DNA from: Clostridia bacterium
GTDB taxonomy: Bacteria; Bacillota; Clostridia; Oscillospirales; CAG-272
Length of the DNA: 10,229 nt
Reading direction: 5' to 3'
Assembly (NCBI GenBank): GCA_017452335.1
Contig: JAFTMP010000225.1
Coordinates: 1-10,229 of the forward strand
The notes beneath the pieces are model-generated. The model searched no databases. It was not told the DNA's origin and saw only the letters and a list, made by a program, of their open reading frames with translations. This document shows, piece after piece, positions 1 to 6,895 of the stretch. Within the stretch, counting starts at the first letter, position 1; each line of letters begins with the position of its first letter. The position numbers were made by a program, and so were the translations under genes.

Positions 1-640
1 TCACCCCGAAAAATGGGCGCGCTCGGTGGGCGGACACCTTTACCGCTCCACCCTTGACATTTCCGACAGCTTTGAGTCCTTCAAGAATATCGCCATGGGG
101 CAGGCGGGCAATCTTTGCTACACCGCCCCCGGATGCTTTAACGATCTGGATATGCTGACAGTGGGCATGTACGGCAAGGGAAATGTGGGTGACGGCGGAT
201 GCACCGATAGAGAATATCAAACACAGTTTCTTTTATGGTGTTTGTTTGGCGCACCGCTTATGCTGGGATGTGACCCGAGAAGCCTATCGGATGAGCTTCT
301 TTCTCTGGTGACCAATAAAAAGCTGATCGTAGTCAATCAAGATGCAGAATGCCGCGGGGCGTTTGAGGTCAGTGCCCACCCGTGGATCGGCGGACGCAAG
401 GCATTTTTCCGCTTCCTTGAGGATGGGGAGTATGCCCTGGGACTCTTCAATTTGTCCGATAGTGACGGTGAAGTGCCTTTTTATCTTTACAGTGCAGGTT
501 TAGGGGATCTTTCGGGCTACGGCATGCAGTTTGAAAATCTCATCACAGGGGAAGTGTCCGAAATAAAAAAGGACTATTTTTCAGCCGACCTTCCCGCCCA
601 CGGCGGCGCCCTTTACAGAGCGCGCCTTGTAAAGCTTTAA
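1..640 (+). CDS. Alpha-galactosidase-type glycoside hydrolase, family GH27 (C-terminal part, 5' end outside window)
   Basis: The reading frame is open from base 2 and has no start in the window; a GTG at 26 is internal, because conserved family sequence (HPEKWARSVGGH) precedes it. GH27 enzymes are retaining hydrolases that remove terminal alpha-galactosyl (sometimes alpha-N-acetylgalactosaminyl) residues. What is visible is the last strands of the TIM barrel, including NDLDML, equivalent to the family WNDPDM block. Its second Asp (codon 149-151) aligns with the catalytic acid/base. The stretch FGAPLMLGCDPRSLS matches the family APLLIGxDLR block, and VVNQD matches the usual INQD. A C-terminal beta domain follows (about residues 120-213 of the fragment). 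The nucleophile Asp and any signal peptide lie upstream and cannot be checked. The next gene follows after 17 bases, suggesting one operon. The family call is solid; the exact substrate is not determined. Confidence 0.9.
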   Translation, partial: HPEKWARSVGGHLYRSTLDISDSFESFKNIAMGQAGNLCYTAPGCFNDLDMLTVGMYGKGNVGDGGCTDREYQTQFLLWCLFGAPLMLGCDPRSLSDELLSLVTNKKLIVVNQDAECRGAFEVSAHPWIGGRKAFFRFLEDGEYALGLFNLSDSDGEVPFYLYSAGLGDLSGYGMQFENLITGEVSEIKKDYFSADLPAHGGALYRARLVKL

Positions 641-657
641 GAAAAGGAGCATAGAAA

Positions 658-1659
658 ATGAAACCGTATATGTGGATCATTATTGTCATTCTTGCAGTGG
701 TTCTTGTGCTGGCGGCGGGGCTTTTCTTTGCCGCAAAGCTGCTTTACAAATATGCGGTAAAAAGCAAGCATCAAGATCCCTCGGAAGAAGAATTTGACCG
801 TATTCTTATTAGTGCGGGCAAGGGGGACAGCATTGATTTTCTAAACAAAGGCAGGGCATGTTATAATGCCCTTGCCGAAAAAGCAGAGCACCCTTCCATC
901 ACCTCCTATGATGGTCTGCGTCTGCACGCCCTCTTTTTCACCTGTCCCATCTCCCCGCGGGGAATCATTATCATCAGCCATGGCTACCGCAGTGCGCCCC
1001 GCCACGATTTTGCGCCCGTTCTTGAAAAGTATCTCAACATGGGCTTTCACGTGCTGGCAGTGGATCATCGGGGACACGGGAAAAGTGAGGGAGAGGAGAT
1101 TTGCTTCGGCGTGAAGGAGCGCTACGATATGCGCGATTGGCTAAAGTATTTGCAAGAGCGCTTTCCCACACTTCCCGTTCTCATTTCGGGCATTTCCATG
1201 GGCGCGTCGGTTGCCTTGATGGCGGCGGCACTGCCCGATGTGCCGAAAAACCTGGCAGGGGTCAGCGCGGACTGCGGGTATTCCCACCCGAGAGGTGAGG
1301 TGTGCCACGTGCTGAAAAACAAAATGAAGCTGCCCATTTTCCCTCTTTATCACGTTGCCGATCTTTACTGCAGAAAAAAGGCGGGCTTCTCCTTTAATGA
1401 GTGCGATCTGACAAAGGATATCAACAACATTAAGGTCCCCGTGCTCTTTATCCACGGGCTATCCGACGATTTCGTGCCCGCGTATCACACGGAAAGGATG
1501 CACGAAGCCTTTACGGGCACCAAGGAGCTGGTGCTGGTGGAAAACGCGGGACACGGTGTGGCATATTTAGAGGACCCCAAAAGGGTGTCAAGAGTATTAA
1601 ACGGCTTTTTTGATAACTGTCTTGAAGCTTGGTCTACGCAAAACCGAAAAAACGGTTGA
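658..1659 (+). CDS. Membrane-anchored alpha/beta hydrolase (serine hydrolase, lysophospholipase/BAAT-like)
   Basis: The product is 333 aa. Residues about 5-27 form one hydrophobic helix, so the catalytic domain is probably tethered to the membrane, most likely facing outward. The alpha/beta hydrolase signature is complete: oxyanion-loop HGYRS (His108-Gly109), AVDHRGHGKSEG, nucleophile elbow GISMG with Ser180, HGLSDDFVP with the acid at Asp270, and the catalytic His299 in NAGHG. This arrangement is typical of the YqkD/FrsA/lysophospholipase-like group; these are esterases or lipases of mostly unknown substrate. The start is well supported by AAGGAG eight bases upstream of the ATG. The gene lies 17 bp after the GH27 gene and is probably co-transcribed. 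That would fit removal of acyl or acetyl groups from a galactoside substrate, which is an inference only. Its last 26 bases overlap the 3' end of the opposite-strand amidase gene. Confidence 0.88.
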   Translation: MKPYMWIIIVILAVVLVLAAGLFFAAKLLYKYAVKSKHQDPSEEEFDRILISAGKGDSIDFLNKGRACYNALAEKAEHPSITSYDGLRLHALFFTCPISPRGIIIISHGYRSAPRHDFAPVLEKYLNMGFHVLAVDHRGHGKSEGEEICFGVKERYDMRDWLKYLQERFPTLPVLISGISMGASVALMAAALPDVPKNLAGVSADCGYSHPRGEVCHVLKNKMKLPIFPLYHVADLYCRKKAGFSFNECDLTKDINNIKVPVLFIHGLSDDFVPAYHTERMHEAFTGTKELVLVENAGHGVAYLEDPKRVSRVLNGFFDNCLEAWSTQNRKNG

Positions 1660-2200
1660 TCCCCCGATACATCCCTCTTGCATAAGAGGAAGGATCGCTT
1701 TCCATTAAGTATGCCTCGGCGGGATTGGTAATGAACCCGATCTCGATCAGCGTGGCGGGCATGGCGGTGCGCCGCAAAACATAGAGGGTGGGACGGGCAA
1801 ACACGCCCCTATCGGGAAATCCCGTTTGCTCGGAAATGCCCGCAACGATCTGCTCGGCAAGAGGCGTTGCCGCGCTGTCAAGAGAATAAACGTACCCTTC
1901 GGACCCTGTGGCAGAGGTAATATTGGAGGCGTTTGCGTGAATGCTGATGAAATAATCAGCCCCCCAATCATTTGCCGCCCTTGTTCTTGCGGCAAGGGAG
2001 GAGGCGTTGGTGGTGCCAAGGGTTTCGCTCGGGCTGTTTCTTGAAAGACGGACTTCATAATTTCCGCTTTGTCTGAGAAGCTGCGCCAATTGTCTGCCCA
2101 CCTCGTATGTTACATCCTGTTCCCGCAGACCGTTTGCTTCAGCTCCCGCATTGGGGTTTTTGGGATTGTGTCCCTGGTCGATAAAGATCTTAATTGCCAT
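1634..2200 (-). CDS. N-acetylmuramoyl-L-alanine amidase (Amidase_3 family), single domain
   Basis: This zinc amidase family cleaves the bond between N-acetylmuramic acid and L-alanine in peptidoglycan. The start chosen is the ATG at 2198-2200, preceded by AAGGAG at 5-bp spacing, giving 188 aa. The frame is open further upstream to 2428, but that extension lies over the divergent gene and has no family character. Zn ligands are visible as His11 (IDQGHNP), Glu27 (GLREQD) and His88 (SIHANA), and the catalytic Glu is Glu153 (LIEIGFITNP). The domain fills the whole protein. There is no signal peptide, no membrane helix and no SH3, LysM or other wall-binding domain. It could be a stand-alone cell-lysis or sporulation amidase, or a domesticated phage endolysin. 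Its 3' end overlaps the convergent hydrolase gene by 26 bp, and its start is 88 bp from the divergent TtcA-like gene. Confidence 0.92.
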   Translation of the reverse strand: MAIKIFIDQGHNPKNPNAGAEANGLREQDVTYEVGRQLAQLLRQSGNYEVRLSRNSPSETLGTTNASSLAARTRAANDWGADYFISIHANASNITSATGSEGYVYSLDSAATPLAEQIVAGISEQTGFPDRGVFARPTLYVLRRTAMPATLIEIGFITNPAEAYLMESDPSSYARGMYRGINRFFGFA

Positions 2201-2288
2201 GAATACTCCTTTCGTACATAAGGGCGAAAAATCACTTGCTATCAGTGTATGCAAAAGAGACGATTTTGTTTTTGAAAGAGTGAATGAG

Positions 2289-3053
2289 ATGGATTTTAAA
2301 AACGCAAGAAGATTGCTTTCCTGCGCACGGCGTGCGGTGGAGCAATACAATATGATAGAGGAGGGCGACCGTATTGCGGTGGGCATCTCGGGAGGAAAGG
2401 ACAGCACGGCACTGTTATGCGTACTCAAGGAGCTGCAACGCTTTTACCCCAAGCACTTTGAGCTCGTTGCCATCACGGTAAACACCGGCTTTGCGGGGAT
2501 GGATTTTTCCCCGCTGGTTTCTCTTTGCGCCCAAATGGAGGTGGAATATCGGATCGTAGACTCCGATATTGCCAAGATCGTTTTTGATGTGCGCAACGAA
2601 AGCAACCCCTGCTCGCTGTGCGCACGCATGAGAAGGGGACTGCTTCACGATACCGCCAAGGAGCTGGGCTGTAACAAGCTGGCGCTGGGGCATCATTATG
2701 ACGATGCGGTGGTCACCTTTTTAATGAATCTTTTCAATGAAGGACGCATCGGGTGCTTTTCCCCTGTGACCTACTTATCAAGAAAGGACTTGACCATGAT
2801 CCGCCCCTTCCTTTTTGCAGATGAGGGCGATATCCGCTATTTTATGAAGAGTAACGACCTGCCTGTGGTGACCTCCACCTGTCCCGAGGACAAGCACACC
2901 GACAGAGAGCGCTTTAAGAAAATGGTTGATGAGATGGACAGAGAAAACAAAGGGCTCAAGCACCGCATCTTTACCGCCATGGAAAAGGGAAGAGTGGACG
3001 GTTTCTTTTCGCTGAAGGATGCAGGGCGAAGCGTCGATGATGAAAATGAATAG
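2289..3053 (+). CDS. TtcA-like PP-loop ATPase, probable tRNA 2-thiocytidine biosynthesis family
   Basis: The product is 254 aa from the ATG at 2289. An AAAGAG-like ribosome binding site lies at 2275-2280, and the protein begins directly with family sequence. The longer open frame from 2151 would run into the divergent amidase gene; an in-frame GTG at 2280 is the only close alternative. TtcA proteins adenylate a tRNA base and insert sulfur at C32 using a [4Fe-4S] cluster. Visible motifs are the PP-loop SGGKDST (residues 34-40), the CSLC pair (Cys108/Cys111) followed by RMRRG, GHHYDDAVVTFLMNLF (134-149), and Cys198 in STCPEDK. Cys108, Cys111 and Cys198 are positioned like the three cluster ligands of E. 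coli TtcA. The C-terminal motif reads TCPEDKHTDR rather than the CNLCGSQ of E. coli, so this is the Firmicutes-type branch. Target base and partner are not proven. A strong hairpin terminator begins eight bases after the stop. Confidence 0.85.
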   Translation: MDFKNARRLLSCARRAVEQYNMIEEGDRIAVGISGGKDSTALLCVLKELQRFYPKHFELVAITVNTGFAGMDFSPLVSLCAQMEVEYRIVDSDIAKIVFDVRNESNPCSLCARMRRGLLHDTAKELGCNKLALGHHYDDAVVTFLMNLFNEGRIGCFSPVTYLSRKDLTMIRPFLFADEGDIRYFMKSNDLPVVTSTCPEDKHTDRERFKKMVDEMDRENKGLKHRIFTAMEKGRVDGFFSLKDAGRSVDDENE

Positions 3054-3060
3054 CTTGTAT

Positions 3061-3109
3061 AACGGCTTTTGAAAAAATTTGAGTTTTTTTCAAAAGCCGT
3101 TGACTTTTT
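3061..3109 (+). terminator. Intrinsic terminator of the TtcA-like gene
   Basis: A perfect 17-bp inverted repeat has arms 3061-3077 (AACGGCTTTTGAAAAAA) and 3085-3101, with a 7-nt loop. It is followed by GAC and five T residues, then an A-run. It lies eight bases past the stop codon. On the opposite strand no T-tract follows the stem, so it acts for the plus strand. Confidence 0.85.
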
Positions 3110-3131
3110 AAAAAAAAATACGTCATATATG
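3100..3131 (+). promoter_or_regulatory. Possible sigma-A promoter for the LRR lipoprotein gene
   Basis: TTGACT at 3100-3105 is a 5/6 match to the -35 consensus and overlaps the last bases of the preceding terminator stem. The best -10 candidates are TATATG at 3126-3131 (spacing 20) or CATATA at 3124-3129 (spacing 18); neither is ideal. The position, about 75-100 bp before the start codon, is right for the next gene. The -35 is good and the -10 is weak, so this is a tentative call. Confidence 0.4.
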
Positions 3132-3134
3132 GTG

Positions 3135-3180
3135 AAACGGAAAATCCGATGGTAAAAATCATCTGTTGGAACCGTTTTTC
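3135..3180 (+). promoter_or_regulatory. Leader hairpin in the 5' region of the LRR gene (possible attenuator)
   Basis: Nested complementary segments are AAACGG (3135-3140) with CCGTTT (3172-3177), TCC (3145-3147) with GGA (3168-3170), and GATG (3148-3151) with CATC (3160-3163). Together they give an imperfect 13-bp stem with a short internal loop and one bulge. The right arm runs into TTTTTC. It sits between the putative promoter and the ribosome binding site. It resembles no riboswitch class I recognise and could be only a transcript-stabilising structure. Confidence 0.3.
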
Positions 3181-3190
3181 TAAAAAAACA

Positions 3191-3198
3191 GAAAGGGG
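3191..3198 (+). promoter_or_regulatory. Ribosome binding site selecting the GTG start at 3205
   Basis: GAAAGGGG lies six bases before GTG 3205. It is 24 bases before the next in-frame ATG at 3223, too far for that codon, so the GTG start is preferred although the ATG would give a more typical signal peptide beginning (MKKIALLL). Confidence 0.55.
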
Positions 3199-3204
3199 CG
3201 TGCC

Positions 3205-6200
3205 GTGGGCACCGTAAAACACATGAAAAAGATCGCTTTATTACTCATACCGATTTTACTGTTTTCTACCCTGTGCGGGTGTATTCCAAAAGCTTCAGTG
3301 CCATCTTCCACGAAACCTCCTGTTTTGCAAAGCCCTCTTGAAGAAACGCCCATGTCAGAGAGCGGGGAAGCATCCCCAAGCATAGAGGAGTCGGTCAATG
3401 ACTCGACCATACAGGAAGAGGAACGGCAGACCGAATTGATCTTTATCGTGGGTAACCAAGAGTACTTCAGAATCACCGTTGCACAGGGGCAATATCCTAC
3501 CGTACCGGTGGATCCCGTGAAGGAGGACTACATTTTTAATCAGTGGTCCTTCAAAAAGTACGAGCTGGAAGAGGTGGATTTTTCCGCTCTGCCGTCCCTT
3601 GAGCAGATCAGGCTGTATGCGCTGTTTGAGCCCCGTCCTTTAGAGATGACGTATGAACTGACAGAGGACGAACAGGGCTACCGCCTGCTCAGTGTGGGAA
3701 AGCTGATCGAAAATACGGTGGTCGTTCCCGCTGAGCACGAAGGACTGCCCGTTGTGGAGATCGGTGAAAAGGCGTTTTACATGAAGGATACGCTGGAGGG
3801 CGTGGTGCTTCCCGAAACGGTCAAAGTGATCGGGGAAAAAGCCTTTTACAGATGCGAAAAATTAAAGAGCGTGACCTTCCCCGAAAGGCTTGTCACCATT
3901 GCAGACAGCGCCTTTTCTCGCTGTACGGCACTGGAGCAGGTGGATTTTCCCTCATCCCTTGAGCATATCGGCGCCTTTGCCTTCCAAAACTGCGGGATCG
4001 CGGCGCTGACGATCCCCCAGAGCGTGAAGCAATTGGGGCAGGGGGCTTTTGAAAACTGTGCAGCACTGACGGCAATTGATGCGCAGGGCGGCGGCGTGCT
4101 GTATGCAGACGCTTTTGCAGGATGCCCCTTGCTCAATAGCCTAACGGTGGGCGCAGGGGTTTATGAGATCGGTGAAGCCGCGTTCAAAAACAGTAAAAAC
4201 TTAAAGGAGTTCACCATCCAAGCACCCCTTGAGCGTATTGGAAGCTATGCATTTCAGTATTGCACGGCTTTGGAGCAGGTAGTGTTTGACGCAGGATACG
4301 CAAAGGCTGTGGGTAATCACGCCTTTCGCTTGTGCAGTGCGCTGAAAAGCATTGAGTTGCCTGCGGGTTTGACGGTTTTAGAGGACGGTGTTTTTGCAAG
4401 CTGTGAGGCACTGGAATCGGTGGCACTGCCGGAAGGTCTTTCTAAAATTGAAGATCGTGTCTTCTCCCATTGCATGCATTTAAAGGAATTGACATTTCCC
4501 TCAAGTTTGACGCAACTGGGTACCGATGCGGTATATGACTGTGACTCTCTTGAAAAGATCGTATTTCTATCTGAACAAACAGAACTGTATCCAGAGGCAA
4601 TAATGAACTGCAAAAATCTGAAGGAGCTGATTTTGCCCAGCAAGCAAACGGTGGTAAAGGGAATAAGGCAGTGTCCAAAGCTTGAAAAGGTGGACCTTCC
4701 CGAAACGGTGACCGAGCTTTACGATCTGTTTTACTACAATGAAGTGATCAAGGAGGTCACCCTGCCGCAGGGGCTTGTAGTGATTGGGGAAGATGCCTTC
4801 ACCGCTTCTGCTATTTCCAAGATCGAAATTCCGTCAAGCGTACAGGTGATCCGATCGGCGTTTAAGAATTGCGCCAATATCAAAGAGATCAAATTGCCCG
4901 ATTCGCTTAGGGTATTGGGCGGCTTTTCGAGCATTGGCATTAAAGAATTGGTGGTACCCGCATCGGTGGAAGAGGTGGAAAGCTACGCCTTCTCCGGATG
5001 TGATGATCTTAAGACAGTGACCCTTGAAACCTCGGCACTGGGCGCGGCAATGTTTTACGGGTGCGAGAGTCTTGAGCAGGTGCGCTGGACAGGGAAGACC
5101 CCCGACACACTGCCTAACAGCGTGTTTGCAGAGTGTACGGCACTAACGGAGTTTAAGGTGCCCGATACCGTAACCGCGATCTATTCGGATGCCTTTTATA
5201 AATGCACGGCACTTCAAAATATACAGATCCCCGATGGGGTGAGCGTGATCTCGTCAAGCGTGTTTGAGGGCTGTACGGCGCTGAAAAAAGTGGAGCTTCC
5301 GAGAGATCTGCAGACCCTTGGGTATTGCGCCTTTGCGGAAAGTGCTATAGAGGAGATCACCATTCCGTCGGGCGTTGAGATCGTGGGAGAAGAATGCTTT
5401 TCCCGATGCACCTTTCTAAAAAAAGTAGTGCTCCAAGAAGGCGTTGCCAAGATCTTTGACTTTGCGTTTTATAACTGTACCGCCCTTGAAACGGTCGTTT
5501 TGCCCCGGTCGCTCACGGTCCTCGGCTCTTCGTTTTATAATTGCACGGCACTAAAGGAAGTGGACCTGCCCGATGAGATCGTGTATCTGCAGGAAACCTT
5601 CTACGGCTGTACGGCACTTGAGCGGGTGTCTCTTCCCAAAAAATTGGTATATCTCAGTTCCTTGACCTTTGGCGGTTGTTCTTCACTGCGCAGTATTGCG
5701 CTTCCCGCTACCGTCAAAGACTTGGGCTACGGTGCATTTTCGGGATGCACATCCTTAAAAGAGGTCACGCTAAATGACGGACTTGAATGTGTGCAGAGAA
5801 ATGTATTTGAGGGGTGCAGTGCATTGACGAGCATAGAGCTTCCCGACACCATTACCTGCTTCTTGGAAAACGCTTTTCTTCAAACACCGATCTATGAAGA
5901 CTTTTTGGCATCGGATGAAAACGAGCTGTATATTGACGGACACTTGATCGCCGTCAAGAGCGTGCCGAGCGTTTTCACGGTCAAGGAGGGCACGGTGGGC
6001 ATTGCAGACGGGGTGTTCCAATATAAGGATCTGACAAAGGTGGTTTTGCCCGAGGGACTGGTGTATATCGGATGCTCAGCCTTTGAGGGCTGTATGTTCC
6101 TAAAGGAAGTGAACTTCCCCGACAGCCTTTCTTCCATCGGTGCCGAAGCGTTTCAAAGTACCGCTCTTGGGCAGGTGCACCTTGAGGGAAGCGTGAAGTT

Positions 6201-6729
6201 TATAGGAAGCAGTGCATTTGGAAATTGCGGTGCTTTACAGCAGGTGACTCTGCCCGAGGGCTTGAAAACACTTGGTGTAAGCGTATTTGCGGGATGCACA
6301 GGGCTTACTGAGGTTAATCTGCCCACAACCCTTGTTTCCGTTGGAAAAGGTGCCTTTGCCAATACGGCACTGATTGCACGAAAGGATCTTCATCACGATG
6401 GCTTTGTATACCTTGACGGATGGCTTCTGCAAAGTGTACAAGGGGCACAGATTGATACGGTGAAGATCAAAAAGGATACCGTCGGCATCGCAGGCGGGGC
6501 GCTTTCGGCGTTTTCTTCCATCGTGATCCCGGCAAGTGTTCGGTATATCTCGGCAGAAGCACTGCCCGAGCAGAGAAGTGATGTGCTGTACTTTGAAGAC
6601 CCCGAAAACTGGAGCGTGGCAGTGGATAATCCCTATAACGATCCCCTGTATGCCACGGTGAATCTGCACAGTGACGAGTTTACTTGGTGGTGGGCAAGAT
6701 ACAAGGATATGTACAAGGATCTTGACTGA
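3205..6729 (+). CDS. Large BspA-like leucine-rich-repeat (LRR_5) lipoprotein with one InlB-type B repeat
   Basis: The product is 1174 aa from a GTG start. Residues 7-26 form a lipoprotein signal peptide: MKK, a hydrophobic core, and the lipobox LCGC with Cys26 as the lipidated residue. A Ser/Glu/Pro-rich linker follows (about 27-75). An InlB B-type (Flg_new) domain comes next at about 76-142 (FIVGNQEYF, then KEDYIFNQWSF, then LYALFEP). From about 157 to 1120 there are roughly 40 LRR_5 repeats of about 23 residues, of the form IGxxAFxxCxxLxxVxLPxx. Two non-repeat islands interrupt them (about 893-930 and 1055-1092). The C-terminus, about 50 residues rich in Trp and Tyr (FTWWWARYKDMYKD), has no sortase signal. 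Such proteins are surface-exposed, and the best known member, BspA of Tannerella, is an adhesin; the ligand here is unknown. It is probably transcribed alone, from a promoter inside or just after the previous terminator. Confidence 0.9.
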   Translation: MGTVKHMKKIALLLIPILLFSTLCGCIPKASVPSSTKPPVLQSPLEETPMSESGEASPSIEESVNDSTIQEEERQTELIFIVGNQEYFRITVAQGQYPTVPVDPVKEDYIFNQWSFKKYELEEVDFSALPSLEQIRLYALFEPRPLEMTYELTEDEQGYRLLSVGKLIENTVVVPAEHEGLPVVEIGEKAFYMKDTLEGVVLPETVKVIGEKAFYRCEKLKSVTFPERLVTIADSAFSRCTALEQVDFPSSLEHIGAFAFQNCGIAALTIPQSVKQLGQGAFENCAALTAIDAQGGGVLYADAFAGCPLLNSLTVGAGVYEIGEAAFKNSKNLKEFTIQAPLERIGSYAFQYCTALEQVVFDAGYAKAVGNHAFRLCSALKSIELPAGLTVLEDGVFASCEALESVALPEGLSKIEDRVFSHCMHLKELTFPSSLTQLGTDAVYDCDSLEKIVFLSEQTELYPEAIMNCKNLKELILPSKQTVVKGIRQCPKLEKVDLPETVTELYDLFYYNEVIKEVTLPQGLVVIGEDAFTASAISKIEIPSSVQVIRSAFKNCANIKEIKLPDSLRVLGGFSSIGIKELVVPASVEEVESYAFSGCDDLKTVTLETSALGAAMFYGCESLEQVRWTGKTPDTLPNSVFAECTALTEFKVPDTVTAIYSDAFYKCTALQNIQIPDGVSVISSSVFEGCTALKKVELPRDLQTLGYCAFAESAIEEITIPSGVEIVGEECFSRCTFLKKVVLQEGVAKIFDFAFYNCTALETVVLPRSLTVLGSSFYNCTALKEVDLPDEIVYLQETFYGCTALERVSLPKKLVYLSSLTFGGCSSLRSIALPATVKDLGYGAFSGCTSLKEVTLNDGLECVQRNVFEGCSALTSIELPDTITCFLENAFLQTPIYEDFLASDENELYIDGHLIAVKSVPSVFTVKEGTVGIADGVFQYKDLTKVVLPEGLVYIGCSAFEGCMFLKEVNFPDSLSSIGAEAFQSTALGQVHLEGSVKFIGSSAFGNCGALQQVTLPEGLKTLGVSVFAGCTGLTEVNLPTTLVSVGKGAFANTALIARKDLHHDGFVYLDGWLLQSVQGAQIDTVKIKKDTVGIAGGALSAFSSIVIPASVRYISAEALPEQRSDVLYFEDPENWSVAVDNPYNDPLYATVNLHSDEFTWWWARYKDMYKDLD
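3745..6564 (+). repeat. Intragenic LRR_5 repeat array (about 40 units of about 66-69 bp)
   Basis: Each unit encodes a variant of IGxxAFxxCxxLxxVxLPxx. The four-residue core Cys-Thr-Ala-Leu occurs exactly eight times, at the SRC, QYC, AEC, YKC, EGC, YNC, YNC and YGC contexts. Its DNA recurs nearly unchanged as TGTACGGCACTG-like words, for example near 3922, 5134, 5272 and 5609. Repeats differ mainly at the solvent-facing positions. Units around 4570-4740 and 4860-4930 are degenerate or shortened. Confidence 0.8.
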
Positions 6730-6735
6730 CCAAAG

Positions 6736-6790
6736 ACACCGCGTTGAAAACACGGCGTACATCAAAGAAAAACAGATTGTTTCTTTTTTT
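6736..6790 (+). terminator. Weak terminator region after the LRR gene
   Basis: Two structures follow the stop codon at 6729. The first is an imperfect GC-rich hairpin (arms 6736-6744 and 6750-6758, 7 of 9 pairs). The second is an A/T hairpin (AAAGAAA at 6764-6770 with TTTCTTT at 6780-6786, plus an inner CA/TG pair) that runs into seven T residues at 6784-6790. Either could stop transcription, but neither is as good as the other terminators in this window. Confidence 0.4.
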
Positions 6791-6804
6791 CCACAAATCA
6801 ATGC

Positions 6805-6833
6805 TTGAATTGTTTACAATTATGTGGTATAGT
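6805..6833 (+). promoter_or_regulatory. Sigma-A promoter with extended -10 for the InlB/BIG_2 lipoprotein gene
   Basis: TTGAAT at 6805-6810 and TATAGT at 6828-6833 are separated by exactly 17 bp. TG at 6825-6826, one base before the -10, forms an extended -10 element. The predicted transcript starts near 6840, leaving a leader of about 55 bases. That leader contains a small inverted repeat, GGTAT (6856-6860) with ATACC (6865-6869). Confidence 0.75.
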
Positions 6834-6884
6834 AATGACTGTAGAGATATATCATGGTATGAATATACCCAATTTCCCAAATGA

Positions 6885-6890
6885 AAGGAA
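6885..6890 (+). promoter_or_regulatory. Ribosome binding site selecting the start at 6896
   Basis: AAGGAA lies five bases before ATG 6896 and eight before ATG 6899. An earlier in-frame ATG at 6881 overlaps this site and has no ribosome binding site of its own (preceded by CAATTTCCCAA), so it is not the likely start. Confidence 0.7.
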
Positions 6891-6895
6891 TACAG

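Noticed and set aside
1642..1657. Small hairpin AACCG-AAAAAA-CGGTT at the convergent gene ends as a bidirectional terminator
   Set aside because: The stem is only 5 bp, lies inside both coding ends, and has no proper T-tract beyond it.
2151..2288. Longer TtcA-like start at 2151 or 2199
   Set aside because: These starts run into the amidase coding sequence; the PP-loop protein begins naturally at 2289.
2201..2288. Divergent promoters between the amidase and the TtcA-like gene
   Set aside because: Promoters must exist in or near this gap, but no -35/-10 pair with acceptable spacing stood out on either strand (best was TGCTATCAG as an extended -10 on the plus strand).
2201..2428. Longer amidase start extending to 2428
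   Set aside because: The extra 76 residues overlap the divergent TtcA-like gene, lack family similarity, and the ATG at 2200 has a good AAGGAG site.
6235..6801. 188-codon minus-strand open frame opposite the end of the LRR gene
   Set aside because: It is a shadow of the LRR repeats with no recognisable domain.
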